Part shown: positions 59,503 to 64,000 of the stretch, piece by piece | How the letters are laid out: every line of letters starts with the position of its first letter | How positions within the stretch are numbered: position 1 is the first letter of the stretch | Translations under genes and position numbers: made by a program | NCBI GenBank assembly: GCA_947581805.1 | Contig: CANPVM010000003.1 | Span: 62,001-126,000 of the forward strand | Source of the DNA: an uncultured Clostridia bacterium | GTDB lineage: Bacteria; Bacillota; Clostridia; TANB77; CAG-508 | Direction: 5' to 3' | DNA: 64,000 bases | The notes under the pieces: generated by a model | The model's input: the letters and a program-made list of their open reading frames with translations, nothing else | What the model was told of the DNA's origin: nothing | Databases searched by the model: none

Positions 59503-62500
59503 TTAAATATAAACTTCGATTGTATTTACCTTTGCATTATCTTCTAGATGAATTCGTTTTTCTTTGATTACTTCTCCATTTACAATCATGGTTTCTACTC
59601 CTGTATTTTTTCCATTTGGATTTTTTACCTCAATATGATACATTGCTGTTCCATATTGATAATGAATTTTATATTCTTTCCAAGTAGTAGGAATACATGG
59701 ATTTATAGATAAATATCCTTTTTCTATGGTAAGTCCTAAAATATAATGAATTCCCGCTTCATACATCCAAGAAGAAGAGCCTGTATACCAAGTCCATCCA
59801 CCTCTTCCTGCTAAATTACCTTGCCCATAAATATCCGCTGCTACTACATAAGGTTCTACTTTATACTTTAAGGCTGCTTCTTTTGTTCTAGCATGTTCAA
59901 TGGGGTTAATCATACGGAAATATTCTAAGGCTTTATCACCAAATCCAAGCATAGCTTCTGCAATAATTGCCCAAATTGCAGCATGTGTGTATTGTCCTCC
60001 ATTTTCTCTAGTTCCTGGTAAATATGCTTTAATATAGCCTGGGTCTAAATTGCTTTTTTCAAATGGTGGATCTAGTAATTTAATCATTCCGTTTTCTTTA
60101 TCTACCAAATGATTTTCTAAACTTTCAATAGAAATATATTTTTTGTCATTGTCACCTGCATTTGAAATAGTTGCCCAACTTTGTGCAATTCCATCAATTT
60201 TACATTCCTCATTTTGAATTGTACCTAATTGCTCCCCTGTATCCATAAAGGCTCTTTTATACCATCTTCCATCCCATGCATTTGTATTGAGTGCTTTTTT
60301 TAATTTATTTAGAATTTCTTCATATTTTGCTATTTTATTTTGTAAATCTAGTATTTTCTCATTTATCTCTTCCTTTTGGGTGCTCTCTATTTGTTTGTTC
60401 TTATTTTGTTCAAATTCTTTAATTCTATCTTCACAGATAGGAAGCCATTTTTTTAGAATATCATATAGGAAAAATCCAAGCCATACACTTTCGCCTTTTC
60501 CTTTATTTCCTACTTTACTAAAGCCATCATTCCAATCTCCAGAACCAATTTTAGGCAAATTATTTTCTCCAAAAACTAGTGATTTTTCTATTGCTTTTTC
60601 ACAATGTTCAAAAATGCTTGCTTTTTCTTTTGTTTGTTCATATAAGTCATACTTTTCGTCTACTCCATTTTGTAGGATATCTCCTTGTAAATAGGCGGTT
60701 TCTATTTCTAAAATAGAAGTATCTGCTGTAAAATTAATATATTCTTCGACTAAATATACAAGCCATAATAAATCATCTGAAAAACGCGTTCGAATTCCTC
60801 TTTTGGTTTCTTCATGCCACCAATGTTCTACATCTCCTTCTTTAAATTGATGCTCACTATGTTTGATAATTTGTTTTTTCATAAGAGAAGCATCAAAGTA
60901 TTTTAAACAGATTGTATCTTGTAATTGATCTCTAAATCCATAAGCCCCTCCAGATTGGTAAAAGGCTGACCTTGCATATAATCTACTGATAACGGTTTGA
61001 TAAATAAGCCAACCATTCATTAAAATGTCAAAAGATTTCATTGGTGTTTCTATTTGCAATTTTCCTACAAAATTTTGCCAGTATTTTTTTATCTCTTCTA
61101 GTTCTGTTTGCACATTTCCTATTTGGGTATATTGATATGCCTTATCTTGACAATTCAATAAATTGCTTTGCGTTCCTAAAACAAAGGTAATTTCTTTTGT
61201 GCCAAATGCTTCTAATTCAATTTGCAATTCTATTGCTATGATTGCTTCTTTCCCAATGGAATTTTCTTTATTTAATTGTACTTTTTTTAATCCTTCTGGA
61301 TTGGCTAAATTTCCTTTTCCAAAAAAGAATTCTTTACTACCTGTATAAGATATAATTTTTTCACTACTTGCCACATACATAATTTCTTGGAAGTCAACAT
61401 TGGTTTTATTTTCTAAACACACCATATTGGCATTTTCATAAAATTTCATTTGCATATTTTCTTTTGTTTTTTCTTCATCTTCTCCTAAAACTGGTTTAAT
61501 ATAATAAACTAAATTGATTTTTTTTCTTTTTGGTTCTAAGTTTTTTAGTTCTAATAAAGAAATTTTTGCTTCTTCCTTTCTTGGTATAAACATGGTTACT
61601 TTTTGCCTTATTTGCTCACTTTCATGCTCATATATGCTATAACCAAAACCATAAGTAACATGATAATCTTTGTTATCTGGCATTGGGTTTAATCCTAATG
61701 ACCATGCTTTTAATGTTTCATTATCTTGCAAATAAAATACCTCAGAAGGAATATCCGCTACTTGATTATTTGACCAGCTAGAAATTCGGTTTAATCTGCT
61801 ATTTTTACTCCATGTAAATCCTCCCATACTATCTGTTACTAATGTTCCAAATGTTTCATTTGCCATGATATGACTCCATACAGTTGGAAGACGATTTTCT
61901 TTATTAATGACTAAATGATATTCTTTGCCATTTTCGGAAAAGCCACCATATTCATTTTCATATTGCAAATTTTCTTTTGGAAGAATTGGTTTTCCTGCTT
62001 TTTCTTCTGTTTGTAATACAGGCAATATTGCTACTTTTTCTCCTATTTTTGTTTCTTCTTCTAAAGATTCTTCTTCCATGTCTTTTAATTGCCTAATGAG
62101 TGGTCCTTTTTTTGTATCAATAATTAATTTAGCATAAAATTCTATCCTTGGACTTTCTTCTTTCTCTAGAATAAAAATACCTCCACCAGCTGCATTTTGT
62201 AGATATCCTAAATTGACATTTAAAATACTATTTAGAATTGTTTCTTTTGTATATTTTTCATAGCTATTTGGCTCTTCGTTTAAAATAACCAAATCAATTG
62301 CTACATTTTTTAATCGGAAGAATTCATAAGCTTTTAAAATATCTTCTAAAATTTCTGCTTCATTGCTTTGCCCCATTTTGACTAGTAAAATTGGGTAATC
62401 TCCCGAAATACCATATTGCCATAATTCACTTTGTGGATATTTCTCATCATCTAAATTTTTTCGATATTTACTTCGAAATGGATTAGGAAATAAAAGATAT

Positions 62501-64000
62501 CTTAATATTTCTTGATAACATTCTATTTGCTTTGCATTTAATCTTAAATATCGTGCTTCTGTATCTGCCTTTGCAACACTTAAAGCAAAAGCTTGCTTAA
62601 TTTTTTCTTCGTTTTGATATTCTTTTACGTTTTGCACTGCTTCTTCTTTTTCTTCTGATACGCTAAGTAATAAACTAAAGGAAGCCTTTTGTTCTGGACG
62701 TAAAAGAATGGTTCTTTTTAAAGCAAGTATAGGATCTACTGTGGCTTGTATTTTTTTAGAAAAAGGTTTTGAAGTTTCTACCATAATAGGAAGTCCTAGA
62801 TTACCTCTTCCTTGAAATTTTTCTTTATCTATTTCATATTCTAATTCTCCAATCGTTTCTTCTTCTGTATAAAAAGAGCTTGCTAAATATAATCCTTTTT
62901 TTGTATCTTGTCTATCTTTTCTTTTAAAAATAAATATATTATCTTCTTCTTGATATTCTAATGTTAAAAATAAATTTTGAAAAGCAGGATGACTACGGTC
63001 TGCTTCTAATGTTGTTAGCGATGGCTCTAATGCTGCTGTTATTTCAATGGTTTCTTCTTCTAATCCTTGGTTTTCTAACTCTATTTTTCGAATTTCTACT
63101 CTTTTTTCTGGACTAATAGTAACTTTCATTTTTGTTTCTATGGAACCATCTAATCTTCTAAATTTAATAGCATCTTCGGAAAAGTTCACTTCTTGTTTAT
63201 CTGGTTTGGTTAAATATGACATCATATTTGCAGTCCAAATGCGTTTATTTTTAATGTTTTTAAAATAGAAAAAGATTCCTTGTTCTTCTTGTGAAGTAGA
63301 AAAATAGCGATTAATTAAATATTGTTTGTATTTACTATAGCCTCTTCCTCTTTCATCCATTACAATGCTGTAGTCTTCATTTGCTAAGATATTAGTTGAT
63401 AAGATTTTTCCTTTCTCTTTTGTATAAATTCTTTGTGCATAATTTTCATAGTCTTGGTAAGTGATTTTTACTGGTTTTAATTTTTCTTCTTTTGTAATAA
63501 TCCTTTTTTCTGGCATAGTTTCTTGCAGTAATATTTGTGTTGCTTCTATTTCTGGATTACTAGAAAATCTTTTTTGCAATATATTGTCTTTAAAGAAATT
63601 GTTGATAGAAAGTAAAATGAGTGCTTGATGATGTGCCATATAAGTTTTTACTATTGCTTTTTTTTCTCCTTTTGGCATACGAATTGGTGTATAGTCAATG
63701 GATTCGTAAAATCCATATTTTTGATTCATACCTAAAGAATCTAGTTCTTTCATATTTTTTACAACTTCCTTTGGCATTCTGGTTAATGCCATAATAGAGG
63801 CATAACTTGCTACTACCATATCTTCTTCTAATCCTCTTTTTAGTCCAAGCCAAGGTATGCCAATGGCTTTATATTGATAATTTTGATTTAAATCTTTTAA
63901 ATGAAATGCCGTTTCCGAAAAGCCCCAAGGAATGCCTAGTTTTTTAGCATATTCTTTTTGAAGCATTAGCATAAATTCACAAGACTCATCTAGTAAACTT
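59503..64000 (-). CDS. Cyclic beta-1,2-glucan synthase/GH94-like protein (5' end beyond the window)
   Basis: About 1,499 residues are present and the frame is open at 64000, so the N-terminal part lies outside. The first segment (LGIPWGFSETAF, MVVASYASIMALTR, YMAHHQALILLSI) is the glycoamylase-like cyclisation domain. The C-terminal two-thirds carry GH94 phosphorylase features: SGGAYGFRDQLQD, KIGSGDWNDGFSKVG with the catalytic Asp, RENGGQYTHAAIW and GGWTWYTGSSSWMYEAG. This is the NdvB plan, found also in some Clostridia, where proteins either make cyclic beta-1,2-glucan or phosphorolyse beta-1,2-oligoglucans. A GT84 glycosyltransferase domain in the missing part would decide between them. Confidence 0.88.
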   Translation of the reverse strand, partial: SLLDESCEFMLMLQKEYAKKLGIPWGFSETAFHLKDLNQNYQYKAIGIPWLGLKRGLEEDMVVASYASIMALTRMPKEVVKNMKELDSLGMNQKYGFYESIDYTPIRMPKGEKKAIVKTYMAHHQALILLSINNFFKDNILQKRFSSNPEIEATQILLQETMPEKRIITKEEKLKPVKITYQDYENYAQRIYTKEKGKILSTNILANEDYSIVMDERGRGYSKYKQYLINRYFSTSQEEQGIFFYFKNIKNKRIWTANMMSYLTKPDKQEVNFSEDAIKFRRLDGSIETKMKVTISPEKRVEIRKIELENQGLEEETIEITAALEPSLTTLEADRSHPAFQNLFLTLEYQEEDNIFIFKRKDRQDTKKGLYLASSFYTEEETIGELEYEIDKEKFQGRGNLGLPIMVETSKPFSKKIQATVDPILALKRTILLRPEQKASFSLLLSVSEEKEEAVQNVKEYQNEEKIKQAFALSVAKADTEARYLRLNAKQIECYQEILRYLLFPNPFRSKYRKNLDDEKYPQSELWQYGISGDYPILLVKMGQSNEAEILEDILKAYEFFRLKNVAIDLVILNEEPNSYEKYTKETILNSILNVNLGYLQNAAGGGIFILEKEESPRIEFYAKLIIDTKKGPLIRQLKDMEEESLEEETKIGEKVAILPVLQTEEKAGKPILPKENLQYENEYGGFSENGKEYHLVINKENRLPTVWSHIMANETFGTLVTDSMGGFTWSKNSRLNRISSWSNNQVADIPSEVFYLQDNETLKAWSLGLNPMPDNKDYHVTYGFGYSIYEHESEQIRQKVTMFIPRKEEAKISLLELKNLEPKRKKINLVYYIKPVLGEDEEKTKENMQMKFYENANMVCLENKTNVDFQEIMYVASSEKIISYTGSKEFFFGKGNLANPEGLKKVQLNKENSIGKEAIIAIELQIELEAFGTKEITFVLGTQSNLLNCQDKAYQYTQIGNVQTELEEIKKYWQNFVGKLQIETPMKSFDILMNGWLIYQTVISRLYARSAFYQSGGAYGFRDQLQDTICLKYFDASLMKKQIIKHSEHQFKEGDVEHWWHEETKRGIRTRFSDDLLWLVYLVEEYINFTADTSILEIETAYLQGDILQNGVDEKYDLYEQTKEKASIFEHCEKAIEKSLVFGENNLPKIGSGDWNDGFSKVGNKGKGESVWLGFFLYDILKKWLPICEDRIKEFEQNKNKQIESTQKEEINEKILDLQNKIAKYEEILNKLKKALNTNAWDGRWYKRAFMDTGEQLGTIQNEECKIDGIAQSWATISNAGDNDKKYISIESLENHLVDKENGMIKLLDPPFEKSNLDPGYIKAYLPGTRENGGQYTHAAIWAIIAEAMLGFGDKALEYFRMINPIEHARTKEAALKYKVEPYVVAADIYGQGNLAGRGGWTWYTGSSSWMYEAGIHYILGLTIEKGYLSINPCIPTTWKEYKIHYQYGTAMYHIEVKNPNGKNTGVETMIVNGEVIKEKRIHLEDNAKVNTIEVYI

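Noticed and set aside
1..64000. CRISPR arrays, tRNA or rRNA genes, transposases, prophage genes
   Set aside because: No regular spacer-repeat series, cloverleaf or rRNA-like sequence, transposase motif or phage structural gene was seen. The structured repeats found are isolated or paired.

Overview
The window is one contiguous stretch of an AT-rich (roughly 30% G+C by eye) low-GC Gram-positive chromosome, most likely an uncultured or gut-type member of the Clostridia. The evidence is the spore-linked gene set (yqfC, yqfD, a PdaA-type deacetylase, YaaT/RicT, a Spo0A output domain, a LolA/GerS-like protein), a T-box before aspS, an agr-type quorum-sensing locus, and fermentation enzymes (AdhE, lactate dehydrogenase, a four-subunit pyruvate-type ferredoxin oxidoreductase). 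No rRNA, tRNA, CRISPR array, transposase gene or prophage was seen.

Layout. 1-6 kb: a partial rimO, a P-loop nucleoside kinase, and two paralogous acyl-CoA synthetases separated by a strongly signalled 43-residue peptide gene. 6-18 kb (minus strand): RNA and cell-envelope housekeeping genes (rng, pth, hslO, a tagO-like gene fused in frame to rubredoxin, recO, yqzL, era, DUF3048, dgkA, ybeY), then an unrecognised 400-residue protein where phoH and the 7TM-HD gene usually sit, then yqfD, yqfC and pdaA. 18-24 kb: a quorum-sensing/sporulation block. agrA-agrC (plus strand) converge on agrB-agrD (minus strand), Spo0A-box sequences lie before both transcripts, and a free-standing Spo0A DNA-binding domain follows 2 kb later. 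24-43 kb: T-box-aspS, adhE, leuS, a G+C-rich pyrF, ldh, two unrecognised proteins, a GltD-like oxidoreductase, DNA repair genes (udg, ogg), an LD-carboxypeptidase and an HD-GYP protein. 43-50 kb: an orphan MazF/NdoA, a LolA-like protein, dusB, rodA, minE-minD, a surface protein with a formylglycine-enzyme/lectin-like fold, and cca. 50-59 kb: porGDAB with a 172-bp palindromic element inside the operon, ferredoxin, ricT, holB, lepB and a WalKR-type pair. 59-64 kb: the C-terminal part of a very large cyclic-glucan-synthase/GH94-like protein running off the window.

Three conserved genes (aspS, an rluA-family gene and a gltD-like gene) each carry one apparent extra base that breaks the frame. This looks more like consensus error than three independent gene deaths, and it should temper any claim that depends on a single reading frame, including the tagO-rubredoxin fusion.

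The most unusual items are the receiver-less Spo0A protein beside an agr locus with Spo0A-box sequences, the tagO-rubredoxin fusion with its internal ribosome site, the small basic peptide gene, several families of short structured repeats (a double hairpin after the rubredoxin and ferredoxin stops, a 61-bp pair, the 172-bp por element), and the aspS T-box that appears to read an Asn codon.
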